NCBI RefSeq assembly: GCF_000017265.1
Contig: NC_011144.1
Location: 2,458,001 to 2,522,000, forward strand
Direction: 5' to 3'
DNA: 64,000 nucleotides
Source of the DNA: Phenylobacterium zucineum HLK1
GTDB taxonomy: Bacteria; Pseudomonadota; Alphaproteobacteria; Caulobacterales; Caulobacteraceae
This document shows positions 39,098 through 47,154 of this stretch, in pieces. The position numbers and the translations under genes were made by a program. Within the stretch, counting starts at the first letter, position 1, and every line of letters begins with the position of its first letter. The notes beneath the pieces are model-generated. The model made no database searches and was not told where the DNA came from. It was given only the letters and a program-made list of their open reading frames with translations.

Positions 39098-40687
39098 GTG
39101 GCGGACCTTAAGGCACATCTTGCAGGAGTCGCGGCTATGCTGGCCGGCGCTGTGGGCCTCGCGGCGCCGCCGCCCGCCCGTGCGGCCGACTCTGCGCCGG
39201 CCGGCTGCACAGCCGGTCCCGACGCCTGCTTCGTGCTGACGTCTCTCACCATCGACGGGGTCACCGCCTATCCGCTGAAGGCGCTCGCCCCGCTCTACGC
39301 CGACCACCTCGCCCGCGAGGTGAGCGTGGAGGACCTCGTGCGCATCGCCCAGGCGATCACCGACAAGTACCGCGCCGACGGCTATTTCCTGTCCCGCGCT
39401 GTCGTCCCGCCGCAGACCGGCCCCCGCGGCCACGCCCGCCTCGTCGTGCTCGAAGGCTATGTCGGCGAAGTCGAGGTCACGGGCGACGCCGCGCCTGCGC
39501 TGGAGGGCCTGCTGGCGGGCCTCACCGAACGTCGGCCCCTGCGGCTGGCCGACCTCGAGAAGCGCCTCACCCTGGCCACCGACCTGCCGGGCGTCCGCGC
39601 CCGCACGATCATCGAGCCGATCCTGGACGACCCGGCGCGACATCGCCTCGTCGTCCGCTCGGGCCTGCAGCGCTGGACGGCCAGCCTCTACGTCGACAAT
39701 CGCGGCACGCGCGCCGTCGGCCCCGAGCAGGCCTACGCCCGGGTCGGCCTCAATTCCCTCGCCCGCGCGGGCGACCAGCTCGCCTTGTCCGTGCTCACCG
39801 TCCCGGACGACCCCGACGAGTTCGCCCAGGGCGAGCTGTCCTACGGCGCCTCCCTGGCCGACGGCTCCAGGCTGCGCGCCGCCGTCTCCGCCTCCCGCTC
39901 CCGCGAGGGGACCAGCCCGCTGAACAACACCGTCGGCAACGAGAGCCGCGCGCTCAACCTGCGGCTCGCCCGACCGGTTGTGCGGGAACGCAAGCGCGCG
40001 CTCTGGGCCGCCGTCGCCTTCGACGCGCGCCATGTCGAACAGACGTTCTTCAACGGCGCCCGCTACGAGGACGAGCTGCGGGTCCTGCGCGGGTCGCTGC
40101 AGGCCGACCGCTGGAGGGCGTCCGGCTCCACCAGCCTGTTCCTGCAGGTCTCCCGCGGGCTCGACGGCCTCGGCGCGTCCGACGACGTCTCCACCGCCCA
40201 CTCCCGCTTCGATGCCGACGGCCAGTTCTGGAAGGTGAATGTCGCCGGCTCGCACTACACCGACCTGGGGTCGCGCGCGGGCCTGTACGTGGCCGCCGAC
40301 GCTCAGTGGGCGCCGCATCCGCTCCTGCTTTCCGAGGAGTTCGCGCCCGGCGGCCTGCCCTACGGCCGGGGCTACAACTACGCCGAGATCTCCGGCGACA
40401 GCGGCCTGGCGGGCCTCGCCGAGGTCAGGGTCGGCTGGGACCCGGGCCTCAGGCCCCTCACCTTCTTCCAGTCCTACGCCTTCGTCGACGCGGCCAAGGT
40501 GTGGAATCGCGGCCCCGTCGCCGGCGCCCGTTCGGCGGCGTTCTCCTCGGCCGGCGCCGGCGTGCGCCTCACGTTCCGCGACAAGGTCACCCTGCGCGTA
40601 GAGGCGGCGCGGCCGCTGACCCGCACCCCCTGGGTGGCCGGCGACAAGGACTGGCGCCTGTTCGCCTCGCTGTGGGCGGGGTTCTAG
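39098..40687 (+). CDS. TpsB/ShlB-FhaC family outer-membrane transporter, 529 aa
   Basis: Signal peptide (GVAAMLAGAVGLAAPPPARA), POTRA domain (VEDLVRIAQAITDKYRADGY, FLSRAVVPPQTGPRGHARLV, VLEGYVGEVEV) and a 16-strand barrel. The ShlB signature LPYGRGYNYAEISGDSGLAG, the PL.FFQSYAFVDAAKVWN block and the C-terminal aromatic (WAGF) are visible. TpsB proteins secrete large beta-helical partners or insert surface proteins; no TpsA exoprotein gene is visible in the window. The start is GTG 39098, needed for a complete signal peptide; an ATG at 39137 has the better ribosome-binding site (AGGAG) but would cut the signal. Confidence 0.85.
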   Translation: MADLKAHLAGVAAMLAGAVGLAAPPPARAADSAPAGCTAGPDACFVLTSLTIDGVTAYPLKALAPLYADHLAREVSVEDLVRIAQAITDKYRADGYFLSRAVVPPQTGPRGHARLVVLEGYVGEVEVTGDAAPALEGLLAGLTERRPLRLADLEKRLTLATDLPGVRARTIIEPILDDPARHRLVVRSGLQRWTASLYVDNRGTRAVGPEQAYARVGLNSLARAGDQLALSVLTVPDDPDEFAQGELSYGASLADGSRLRAAVSASRSREGTSPLNNTVGNESRALNLRLARPVVRERKRALWAAVAFDARHVEQTFFNGARYEDELRVLRGSLQADRWRASGSTSLFLQVSRGLDGLGASDDVSTAHSRFDADGQFWKVNVAGSHYTDLGSRAGLYVAADAQWAPHPLLLSEEFAPGGLPYGRGYNYAEISGDSGLAGLAEVRVGWDPGLRPLTFFQSYAFVDAAKVWNRGPVAGARSAAFSSAGAGVRLTFRDKVTLRVEAARPLTRTPWVAGDKDWRLFASLWAGF

Positions 40688-40694
40688 GCATGCG

Positions 40695-40727
40695 AAGGCC
40701 GGCGGGGATCACTCCGCCGCCGGCCTT
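40695..40727 (+). terminator. Terminator of the tpsB-like gene
   Basis: AAGGCCGGCGG (40695-40705) pairs perfectly with CCGCCGGCCTT (40717-40727), followed by GTCTTCGGTCTT. Confidence 0.8.
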
Positions 40728-40750
40728 GTCTTCGGTCTTCGACCGCGCGG

Positions 40751-41008
40751 TTAGGCGCGGCGGCGCTGGAAGAGGCCCAGCAGGAAGAGCAGCAGGATCG
40801 CGCCCGCCGTCGCCGTCAGCAGGCTGGGGATCACGCCCGAGCCGGTGTCGAAGCCCAGCATGGTGGCCACGAAGCTGCCGAGGAACGCGCCGACCACGCC
40901 GACGATGAGGTTGGTCAGCAGCCCGTGGTTCCGCCGCATCACCTTCTCGGCGATCCAGCCTGCGAGGATGCCGATGATGATCGCGCCGATAATGCCTACG
41001 CCGTCCAT
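40751..41008 (-). CDS. GlsB/YeaQ/YmgE family (transglycosylase-associated) membrane protein, 85 aa
   Basis: Three membrane segments: MDGVGIIGAIIIGILAGWIA, GLLTNLIVGVVGAFLGSFVA and LLTATAGAILLLFLLGLFQR, ending in basic residues. Length and the IIGILAGWIAEK motif are typical of this stress-associated inner-membrane family; biochemical function is unknown. The ATG at 41008 follows GGAG. Converges with the tpsB-like gene. Confidence 0.88.
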   Translation of the reverse strand: MDGVGIIGAIIIGILAGWIAEKVMRRNHGLLTNLIVGVVGAFLGSFVATMLGFDTGSGVIPSLLTATAGAILLLFLLGLFQRRRA

Positions 41009-41163
41009 GAAACATGTCTCCTCTGTGTCCGCGGCGGTAATGCGGTTCGGCGGCCTGGGTTTCATCAGGAGCGCGTGACTGCAGCGCTCCGCGCATTCCG
41101 CCGCACGCGGTGCAACCGCTGGGCGGTGGCGCGGAATCATCCGCGCCGGGAGCCTCCGCGCCG

Positions 41164-41274
41164 ATGTCCTGGCGTCCTCTCGGGATCGGTGCGTACCTCG
41201 CCAGCGTGCTCGGCGGCCTGGCGCTCGGCGCGGCGCTTTCGGCGGCCGCGGCCCTCGCCGCCCGGCTGGTCTAG
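41164..41274 (+). CDS. Possible 36-aa single-span membrane peptide
   Basis: ATG with GGGAG about 10 nt upstream. The chain MSWRPLGIGAYLASVLGGLA continues with an Ala/Leu-rich hydrophobic stretch and ends AARLV. It could be a small membrane protein. There is no independent support, and high-GC Ala-rich frames arise by chance. Confidence 0.3.
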   Translation: MSWRPLGIGAYLASVLGGLALGAALSAAAALAARLV

Positions 41275-41744
41275 GTCTTGCGGCGCTCGGGTCCGCCGTA
41301 CCCGGGATCGGCGTGCCGCCTGCGGTCAGGTCCCATATAGTCCGGCGCGCGCACGAATCCCCGGGGACGCAGGATCACCGACTGCAGCTTGGCGTAGAGG
41401 TCGCGGGGCGCGAACGGCTTGACCAGGAATTCGTGCGCGCCGGCGTCGCGCGCCTCGGCCACTTTCGCCGGCCGTCCGTCCGCCGACAGGACGATCACGG
41501 GCAGATAGGGGTTCAGCCCTTCGTTGCGGATGAACCGCAGGAGGGCCAGGCCGTCGTCGCCGCCCAGGTGCTGGTCCAGGATGACGATGTCCGGGTTCGC
41601 CGCCGGCAAGGCGCGCAACGCCGCCTCGGTCGTGGCGGCCTCATGCACGTCCTGCGCCCCCCAGCTCGCCAGCAGCGAGCGGACGATCGTCGCCGTCTCG
41701 TGGCTGTCGTCGATGATCAGGAAGTGGACTTTGCTGAGGTCCAT
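41271..41744 (-). CDS. Single-domain (CheY-like) response regulator with C-terminal tail, 157 aa
   Basis: Receiver domain: VHFLIIDDSHETATIVRSLL (acidic pair D12-D13), DIVILDQHLGGDDGLALLRF (phospho-acceptor Asp in ILDQ), VIVLSADGR and FLVKPFAPRDLYAKLQSVIL (Lys). The tail PDYMGPDRRRHADPGYGGPE is basic and conserved in Caulobacterales single-domain regulators as I know them. No kinase gene is adjacent, so it is an orphan receiver probably acting by protein contact. Confidence 0.88.
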   Translation of the reverse strand: MDLSKVHFLIIDDSHETATIVRSLLASWGAQDVHEAATTEAALRALPAANPDIVILDQHLGGDDGLALLRFIRNEGLNPYLPVIVLSADGRPAKVAEARDAGAHEFLVKPFAPRDLYAKLQSVILRPRGFVRAPDYMGPDRRRHADPGYGGPERRKT

Positions 41745-41837
41745 GGGGACGCGCGGGGGACTGACCCCCCTCGCCTAGCCGCGGCCCCGCCGGGCCGGAA
41801 CGAACCCCCGGTTGCCGCCCGAACGCGCCGGTTGCGG

Positions 41838-41999
41838 CTACTCCTGCTGTTCCTTCAGGTGGGCCCGGGTCTCGGCCATGTCGCGCCAGAGGGCGGCGAT
41901 GCGCAGGAAGGCGGCCCGCTCCTCCTCGTCGGCGGCGCCCAGGGCCATGCGCTCGGCCTCCTCGGCCTGCTGCAGATACTGGCGGATCTTCTCGCTCAT
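41838..41999 (-). CDS. Small helical hypothetical protein, 53 aa
   Basis: MSEKIRQYLQQAEEAERMAL, GAADEEERAAFLRIAALWRD, MAETRAHLKEQQE: an entirely amphipathic helical protein, probably a coiled-coil dimer. GAGG precedes the ATG. Similar short 'A-ERMA..A.DEEER...L.IA..WR.MA' proteins are frequent in Caulobacterales, function unknown. Confidence 0.7.
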   Translation of the reverse strand: MSEKIRQYLQQAEEAERMALGAADEEERAAFLRIAALWRDMAETRAHLKEQQE

Positions 42000-42157
42000 G
42001 TGCGCCTCGCTACGCCATCCTAACGACCTTGCGCCGCCGACGCGACCCACCCACCCCGCCCGCGCGTCATCCTTTGTTGGGAACCCGACATGTCCCGGCG
42101 GGTTACGGTGCTGCGGCGCCGACGAGCCCCCGACTGCGCGCCGCAGTGTCACCGGAC

Positions 42158-42187
42158 GGCGCCCCCGGCCTCGAAGCCGGGGGCGCC
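42158..42187 (-). terminator. Strong hairpin after the terminase gene
   Basis: GGCGCCCCCGGC, loop CTCGAA, GCCGGGGGCGCC: a perfect 12-bp stem 7 bp beyond the terminase stop codon. Confidence 0.75.
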
Positions 42188-42194
42188 TTGCCGT

Positions 42195-43535
42195 CTAGCC
42201 CATCCAGGACAGCGGCCCGCCCGCGCTCCGCACCGCCCGTCGCGGCTCGGCCGCCCCACGCCGGTGCATGGCGAATTCCCCGAAGGCGTCCGCTCCGTGG
42301 CTGGCCTGGTCGTGCAGCGGTCCGGCGTAGCTGTGGGTCGCGCGGCTCCACCGCTTGCGGTAGGTCCGCAGCCGTTCGAGCCCCTGGTGGCAGGCATCCG
42401 CGTCGAACCAGGTGAGCGGGATCATCAGCCGCGCCGCGTTCACCCGCTCCTCCGGGTCCGCCGCCTGTCCCACCGCGATCCCCGACATCCCCAGCGAGGC
42501 CAGCGTCTCGTAGCGCGAGCGGCCGGTCGCCAGCTCGCGCACCATCACGTCGTGCGGCAGGTGGTGGGTCCCCCACAGGTACGGCTTGCTCCCGATCGCC
42601 TGGCGGACGATCTCTGGCAGGCCCTCGCCGCTGGTCTCGAAATAGTCGATCGCGCGGACCTCCCGGCCCACCTGCTGGAAGAACCAGATCGCCGTGTAGT
42701 CGTCGATCCCGAGGTCCCAGGCGGTGTCCACACGGGCGGCTGGATCCCAGGGAACCCGGCCGATCCGCCCCGCGCGTTCGGCCTCGCCCAGCAGCGTCGC
42801 GTAGTAGGCGCCCGGCGCGGCGGCGTCGAAGTCCACCAGGTACTCCGAGGCGAAGCGCGCCTCCCCCTCCTCCCGCGAGCCCAGCTCGGCGATCAGCTCG
42901 GCCCGCTCCTGGTCCAGCTGCGCCTTCGTGAACACCTCGGTGTCCGTGGCCGGGGACTTCAGGCAGAACCAGCCCGCTTCCCGCTGCCGGCTCTCGAAGG
43001 CGCGCGTGGCGTGGTTGCGCCCCCGCGGCGTCCAGAGGAACAGCGCCCAGCCGCCGTTCTCGGCCAGGATCGGCCGGATGAACCCCCAGGCCTGCGGCTT
43101 CGACAGCGACCACTCCGAAAAGACCACGCCCCGCGGCGAGGAGCCCACCAGGCTGTCGTAGTTGTCCGATCCCACCACCTGCCAGACCGAGCCGTTGTTC
43201 AGCTCGACCTTCATCTCCTGGTCCAGGGTCCGCTTGCGCACGTGGATCGGGAAGGCCTCGTTAATCCGCCGCACGCCCGTGTGCGGGTTCACCGCGTCCC
43301 AGATCGCCTTGCGCCCCTGCGCCGCCTCGGGCAGCAGGTGCCAGTAGACGCCGGGCTTCTCCAGCGCCTCCACCGCCGCCCACTGCAGCGCCACCTCGTC
43401 CTTGCCCCAGCGCCGATGCGCCGCCACGTCGGCCCGGCGGCAGCCGTCCACCAGGGTCTCCCACAGCTCCACCTGGTGCGGCCGCGGCTCCCAGGTCAGC
43501 GGCAGCCCCTTCTCCCGCGTCCGCCGACGGCTCAC
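42195..43535 (-). CDS. Phage terminase large subunit, 446 aa
   Basis: ATPase/nuclease that packages DNA into capsids. N-terminal ATPase: WEPRPHQVELWETLVDGCRR, AAHRRWGKDEVALQ as Walker A (residues 41-46) and SSPRGVVFSEWSLSKPQAWG near Walker B, then LFLWTPRGRNHATRAFESRQ. The C-terminal RNase H-like nuclease shows VDTAWDLGIDDYTAIWFFQQ and ends near HDQASHGADAFGEF. The start is GTG 43535 behind GGAGG, overlapping the small-subunit stop as GTGA. No portal, capsid or tail genes accompany it. The gene appears intact. Confidence 0.85.
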   Translation of the reverse strand: MSRRRTREKGLPLTWEPRPHQVELWETLVDGCRRADVAAHRRWGKDEVALQWAAVEALEKPGVYWHLLPEAAQGRKAIWDAVNPHTGVRRINEAFPIHVRKRTLDQEMKVELNNGSVWQVVGSDNYDSLVGSSPRGVVFSEWSLSKPQAWGFIRPILAENGGWALFLWTPRGRNHATRAFESRQREAGWFCLKSPATDTEVFTKAQLDQERAELIAELGSREEGEARFASEYLVDFDAAAPGAYYATLLGEAERAGRIGRVPWDPAARVDTAWDLGIDDYTAIWFFQQVGREVRAIDYFETSGEGLPEIVRQAIGSKPYLWGTHHLPHDVMVRELATGRSRYETLASLGMSGIAVGQAADPEERVNAARLMIPLTWFDADACHQGLERLRTYRKRWSRATHSYAGPLHDQASHGADAFGEFAMHRRGAAEPRRAVRSAGGPLSWMG

Positions 43536-44038
43536 TTGCGCCTCCGCTTGGGCTCGCGCGGGACCTCGCGCACATAGGTGCGGCCGTCCTCGCCCACGTA
43601 CTTCTCGAAGCGACGGATGTAGTAGGTGACCTGCGGCTCGGCCGGCCGCTCCTCGGCCTTGGCGCCGTAGCGCTGGGGCGCGCCCCGCGCCGCGTGCCAG
43701 TGGAAGGTGCTGACCTTCAGCCGGTCGGCCGTGACCGTCGCCGCCGTCGTGGCCTCGGCCACCGCCAGCGCCTTCTCCGCCTTCAGGTCCGCCGCCATCT
43801 CGCGGGCCATCTCCAGCGCCTCGGCGAACTCGGGATGCCGTCGCCGCCAGCGGTAGAGGCAATCGTACGATGGCATGTCCCCCTTGCCGGCGATCTGGTG
43901 CCACAGCTTGCCCTCCGAGATCCGGCGGCAGATCTCCTCTCCGACCGCCCGGGAATAGCGCACGTGGCTGATGACTCCGTTGGCGTCGGGAATCTTGCGG
44001 CGGCTCGGTTGCGGCCGCCGCTTGGGTTTCTCACCCAT
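43532..44038 (-). CDS. Phage terminase small subunit-like protein, 168 aa
   Basis: A basic N-terminus is followed by SRAVGEEICRRISEGKLWHQ, IAGKGDMPSYDCLYRWRRRH and PEFAEALEMAREMAADLKAE, an HTH plus coiled-coil arrangement characteristic of the small terminase subunits fused or linked to terminase_6-type large subunits. It recognises DNA and regulates the large subunit. It overlaps the large-subunit gene by 4 nt. The ATG at 44038 follows GGAG (CACAGGAGCAAACC). Confidence 0.8.
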   Translation of the reverse strand: MGEKPKRRPQPSRRKIPDANGVISHVRYSRAVGEEICRRISEGKLWHQIAGKGDMPSYDCLYRWRRRHPEFAEALEMAREMAADLKAEKALAVAEATTAATVTADRLKVSTFHWHAARGAPQRYGAKAEERPAEPQVTYYIRRFEKYVGEDGRTYVREVPREPKRRRK

Positions 44039-44119
44039 GGTTTGCTCCTGTGGATGAATTTGCAGCCAAATCGGCCGGGGCGCGTTGACTGAACGCCGTT
44101 ACCCCGTGTGTCTTCGAGA

Positions 44120-44332
44120 ATGTCCGAACCCTATCGCCGCAAAGCCGAGGCCCTGCTCCAGGAGGCGTCCCGCACGCCGAACATGAAGGAGCGCGGCCGC
44201 CTGATCGACGAGGCCATGCACTGGCACCGTCTGGCCCTCGACGCCCACGAGCACGACGACGGGCGCACCAACGACAATCGGGATGACCTCGCCGACCTGA
44301 ACGCCGACCGCGAGGCCGACGGGCGCGGCTGA
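44120..44332 (+). CDS. Small charged hypothetical protein, 70 aa
   Basis: MSEPYRRKAEALLQEASRTP, NMKERGRLIDEAMHWHRLAL, DAHEHDDGRTNDNRDDLADL: helical N-terminal half and acidic, Asn/Asp-rich tail. The pattern 'YR.KA..LL..A....M..R..LIDEAM.WH.LA' recalls small Caulobacterales proteins of unknown function. The ATG at 44120 is chosen over GTG 44108. Divergent from the terminase pair. Confidence 0.6.
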   Translation: MSEPYRRKAEALLQEASRTPNMKERGRLIDEAMHWHRLALDAHEHDDGRTNDNRDDLADLNADREADGRG

Positions 44333-44357
44333 GCCCTCGCCGCGCGGCCAGGCGACG

Positions 44358-45863
44358 TCAGCGAGGCCGCGTCTCGCGCACGTGCGCCACCGCCGCCGCC
44401 AGCATGCGGTCCTCGGCGTCCCCGATGGGCTGGCGCGCCAGCGGCGTGTCCGGGACCACGCCGCGCAGGGTCTCGTCGCCGCTGGGGCGCACGAACCAGC
44501 TCTTCGGGTACGAGACGCTGTAGCCGGTGTGCGGCAGCTCGAAGTGCACGGTCGAGGCGTAGGTCGTCGGCACGTCCGCGGTCTCCTCGCCCAGCACCGT
44601 CCCGAAGCCGTAGTCCTGGATTAGGGCCGCCACGGACGTGGCGTTCGAATAGCTGTGGCGGTTCACCAGCGCCCACACCCGCCCCTCGTAGCGGGGGCCG
44701 GCCCGCGGCGGCGTCAGCGGGATCTCGAAGGCGTAGCGGACGCCGTTCGGCTGGGCCGCCTCGGCCGCCATCAGCCGCGCCAGCATCCGGTCGGGCGCCG
44801 GATCCTCCGCGCGCTGGCGCGCATACCAGGCCTTGGTCGGCGCGCTCGCCTTCAGCATGAACCGCGAGGCGAACCGGAACGGCCGGTCGGCGAACCAGGC
44901 GACCATGGCGTCGCTGAAGCTGTTGTCCCCGCCGGGATTGTCGCGCAGGTCGACGATCAGGTCCGAGGCTCCCGACGTCAGGATCGTCCCGAACGCCGCG
45001 TCCAGGAAGGCGCGGTAGGCGCTGTCCTCGTACGAGGGAGACGGTCCGGCCGCGTCGGCCGCGGTGTTCATGAACGGGCCGGGCCGCAGATAGGCGATCC
45101 CATCCCCCAGCAGCCTCACCTCGCGGGCGTTGAAATCGGCGCCGATCCGGGGCGTCGGATGCGCCCGCCCGATCTCGCCGAGCTGCGGATAGGTCACCGC
45201 CGCGACCCGGCGCCGGACCACCGCCCCCTCAGGCCCGCGAACCGTCACCGTCAGCGCGTCCCGCTCGCCCAGCTCGACCCACAGCAGGGCCGGGAAGCTC
45301 TGCTCCATCTGCGCGTGGGCCATGTACGGCCGCTCGGCCGAGACATAGGCGCCCAGCCGCTCCAGCCAGGCGTGGGCGGGCTCGCCCTCGATGGACAGCA
45401 GTTCGGTCCCGGCGGCCAGCTCGCCAGCAGCGTCCGCCGTTCGCGTCAGGCGGACGCGCGTCCCGTCCACGCGGACGAAGATCGGCAGGAAGGTCCCGCC
45501 CGCGCGGATGTGGGCGACGAACTCTTCCGCCGGCGCCTCCAGGCGGGCATGGCCGATTCGGCCGTAGGCGGCGAGCTTCTGCAGCGTCCCGGCCGCCTCG
45601 CGACGCGTCAGCGGCCGGTCCACCCCGGCCGTCAGGCGCGCCAGCTGCGCCTCGTACTCGGCGCGGCTGCGATGGGCGAACAGGTCGTAGTGGCCCGCCT
45701 CCAGCGTCTCGTAGAGGTGGCGCAGATCCGCCCGCACCGCCTCCGCCGGCAGCAGGCCGGCAGGGTCCGGCGCCTGCGCCCGCGCCGCCCGCCCCGCGGC
45801 GGCGGGAGCGGCGCCGGCGGCGGCCAGGAGGGCCAGGGACCGGCGGCGCGTGAAGCTTGGCAT
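44358..45863 (-). CDS. S41 (tail-specific/CtpA-like) peptidase, Tat-exported, 501 aa
   Basis: The twin-arginine signal MPSFTRRRSLALLAAAGAAP shows RRxS and a short hydrophobic region. The S41 catalytic core has IAYLRPGPFMN, SDLIVDLRDNPGGDNSFSDA, VWALVNRHSYSNATSVAALI with the nucleophile Ser, and GTVLGEETADVPTTYASTVH. It lacks an obvious PDZ of normal length. Probable periplasmic protease. The N-terminal helical region (LRHLYETLEAGHYDLFAHRS) is typical of S41 proteins with a tricorn-like cap. Target unknown. Confidence 0.82.
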   Translation of the reverse strand: MPSFTRRRSLALLAAAGAAPAAAGRAARAQAPDPAGLLPAEAVRADLRHLYETLEAGHYDLFAHRSRAEYEAQLARLTAGVDRPLTRREAAGTLQKLAAYGRIGHARLEAPAEEFVAHIRAGGTFLPIFVRVDGTRVRLTRTADAAGELAAGTELLSIEGEPAHAWLERLGAYVSAERPYMAHAQMEQSFPALLWVELGERDALTVTVRGPEGAVVRRRVAAVTYPQLGEIGRAHPTPRIGADFNAREVRLLGDGIAYLRPGPFMNTAADAAGPSPSYEDSAYRAFLDAAFGTILTSGASDLIVDLRDNPGGDNSFSDAMVAWFADRPFRFASRFMLKASAPTKAWYARQRAEDPAPDRMLARLMAAEAAQPNGVRYAFEIPLTPPRAGPRYEGRVWALVNRHSYSNATSVAALIQDYGFGTVLGEETADVPTTYASTVHFELPHTGYSVSYPKSWFVRPSGDETLRGVVPDTPLARQPIGDAEDRMLAAAVAHVRETRPR

Positions 45864-45922
45864 ATTTCGCAGTAGCCCTCCCCGCCGGCCGCTTCAACAG
45901 CGGTGGACTCGCCGCCGGGGAC

Positions 45923-46393
45923 TCAACCCCGCGCCGCCGCCTCCAGCGCCGCGATGTCCAGCTTGACCATCTTCAGCATCGCCTCGGTGACCCGCCGCAC
46001 CTTCGCCGGATCCGGATCGTTCATCAGCTCGCCCAGGCGCCGTGGCGCGATCTGCCACGACAGCCCCCAGCGGTCCTTCAGCCAGCCGCACCGCTCCACG
46101 CTCCCGCCGTCCTTCAGGGCGTCCCACAGCCGGTCGATCTCCTCCTGGGTGTCGCACTCCACCATGATCGAGAAGGCGTGGTTGAAGGGGTCCAGCGGCC
46201 CCGCCTCGATGGCCCGGTAGTCCTGGCCGCCCAGGGTGAAGGCCATGATCTTGACGCTGCCGGCCGGCCCGCCCGGATTGTCGGCCATCACCGCCGACCG
46301 CTCCGTGATCCGCGAGCCGGGGATCAGCGAGGTGTAGAGGCCGATCGCGGCCTCCATGTCCGTCTCGAACCACAGATGCTGGGTGACCTTCAT
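45923..46393 (-). CDS. VOC/PhnB-like glyoxalase-fold protein (3-dmu-9_3-mt type), 156 aa
   Basis: MKVTQHLWFETDMEAAIGLY, TSLIPGSRITERSAVMADNP, AGSVKIMAFTLGGQDYRAIE, FSIMVECDTQEEIDRLWDAL, KDRWGLSWQIAPRRLGELMN: the PhnB-like VOC family often annotated as demethylubiquinone methyltransferase-like or DNA-binding PhnB. The real activity is unknown. Soluble, no signal. The ATG at 46393 is the natural start. The upstream gap to 46610 holds a hairpin only. Confidence 0.85.
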   Translation of the reverse strand: MKVTQHLWFETDMEAAIGLYTSLIPGSRITERSAVMADNPGGPAGSVKIMAFTLGGQDYRAIEAGPLDPFNHAFSIMVECDTQEEIDRLWDALKDGGSVERCGWLKDRWGLSWQIAPRRLGELMNDPDPAKVRRVTEAMLKMVKLDIAALEAAARG

Positions 46394-46507
46394 CGCCTCG
46401 TCCTTTCGTCCGACGCGGCGCCGCGCCTCGACGTCCGTCGCTCCCAAGGACGCACGACGCCGTCGCGTCCCGACATCCCTCGCTCCGCTCGGGCCCTCTC
46501 CCTGTCC

Positions 46508-46544
46508 CCTCCCTCTCCCCCGGCGCGCGGTGCCGAGAGGGAGG
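46508..46544. terminator. 10-bp hairpin between VOC and HxlR genes
   Basis: CCTCCCTCTC (46508-46517) pairs with GAGAGGGAGG (46535-46544). The rest of the 217-bp gap (46394-46610) shows no gene. Confidence 0.5.
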
Positions 46545-46610
46545 GCGGTGAGAGGCCGGCGCGCACCGCGCGCCGGAACCGCATCCGCCAACGCTGGCGG
46601 GCCCGCTCGC

Positions 46611-47063
46611 CTATCCCACGCCCGGCCCGGGCCGCACCTCCACGTCCCGCGCCGTAACCGGGCCGCCGCATTCCGAGCAGGTGGTCACCGGCTGGAAGTC
46701 GCAACCGCAGGTCCTGTGCCGGTGCAGCAGGGGCGGCCCCGCCTCGCCGGCGTAGTAGGCGTCGCCCCAGTGGACGATCGCCATCAGCACCGGATGCAGC
46801 GCCAGGCCCTTCTCGGTCAGCCGGTACTCGTGCCGCAGCGGCCGGTCCTGGTAGGCCTCGCGCCGCAGCACGCCCTCGTCGGTCAGCCGCTTCAGCCGGC
46901 CGGCCACGATGCTGCGCGAGATCCCCAGGCGCCGCTCGAAATCCTCGAAGCGCCGCACCCCCAGGAAGCAGTCGCGCAGCAGCATCAGGGTCCAGCGGTC
47001 GCCGATCACCGCCACCGAGCGGGCCACCGAGCACGGCGCCTCCGACAGTTCGCTCCACTTCAT
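46611..47063 (-). CDS. HxlR-family transcriptional regulator, 150 aa
   Basis: The winged helix with the family's N-terminal Cys reads MKWSELSEAPCSVARSVAVI, GDRWTLMLLRDCFLGVRRFE, RRLGISRSIVAGRLKRLTDE, GVLRREAYQDRPLRHEYRLT. A C-terminal extension with CGCDFQPVTTCSECGGPVTA contains four cysteines that may bind zinc. HxlR regulators often sense electrophiles or redox. The ATG at 47063 is preferred because AGGAG stands 9 nt before it; ATG 47090 would add nine residues. It is divergent from the SDR operon across an 11-bp inverted repeat. Confidence 0.85.
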   Translation of the reverse strand: MKWSELSEAPCSVARSVAVIGDRWTLMLLRDCFLGVRRFEDFERRLGISRSIVAGRLKRLTDEGVLRREAYQDRPLRHEYRLTEKGLALHPVLMAIVHWGDAYYAGEAGPPLLHRHRTCGCDFQPVTTCSECGGPVTARDVEVRPGPGVG

Positions 47064-47101
47064 CCGACGCGCTCCTGCGGTTCGCGCCATGGTCCCATTG
47101 A

Positions 47102-47147
47102 CTCCGTTCGGATTCAATACGAACGTCCGTCCAGATTCCGAACGGAG
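47102..47147. promoter_or_regulatory. Inverted repeat operator between HxlR regulator and SDR operon
   Basis: CTCCGTTCGGA (47102-47112) and TCCGAACGGAG (47137-47147) are perfect 11-bp inverted copies separated by 24 bp. Probable paired HxlR binding sites covering the divergent promoters. Confidence 0.7.
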
Positions 47148-47154
47148 CCGCGCC

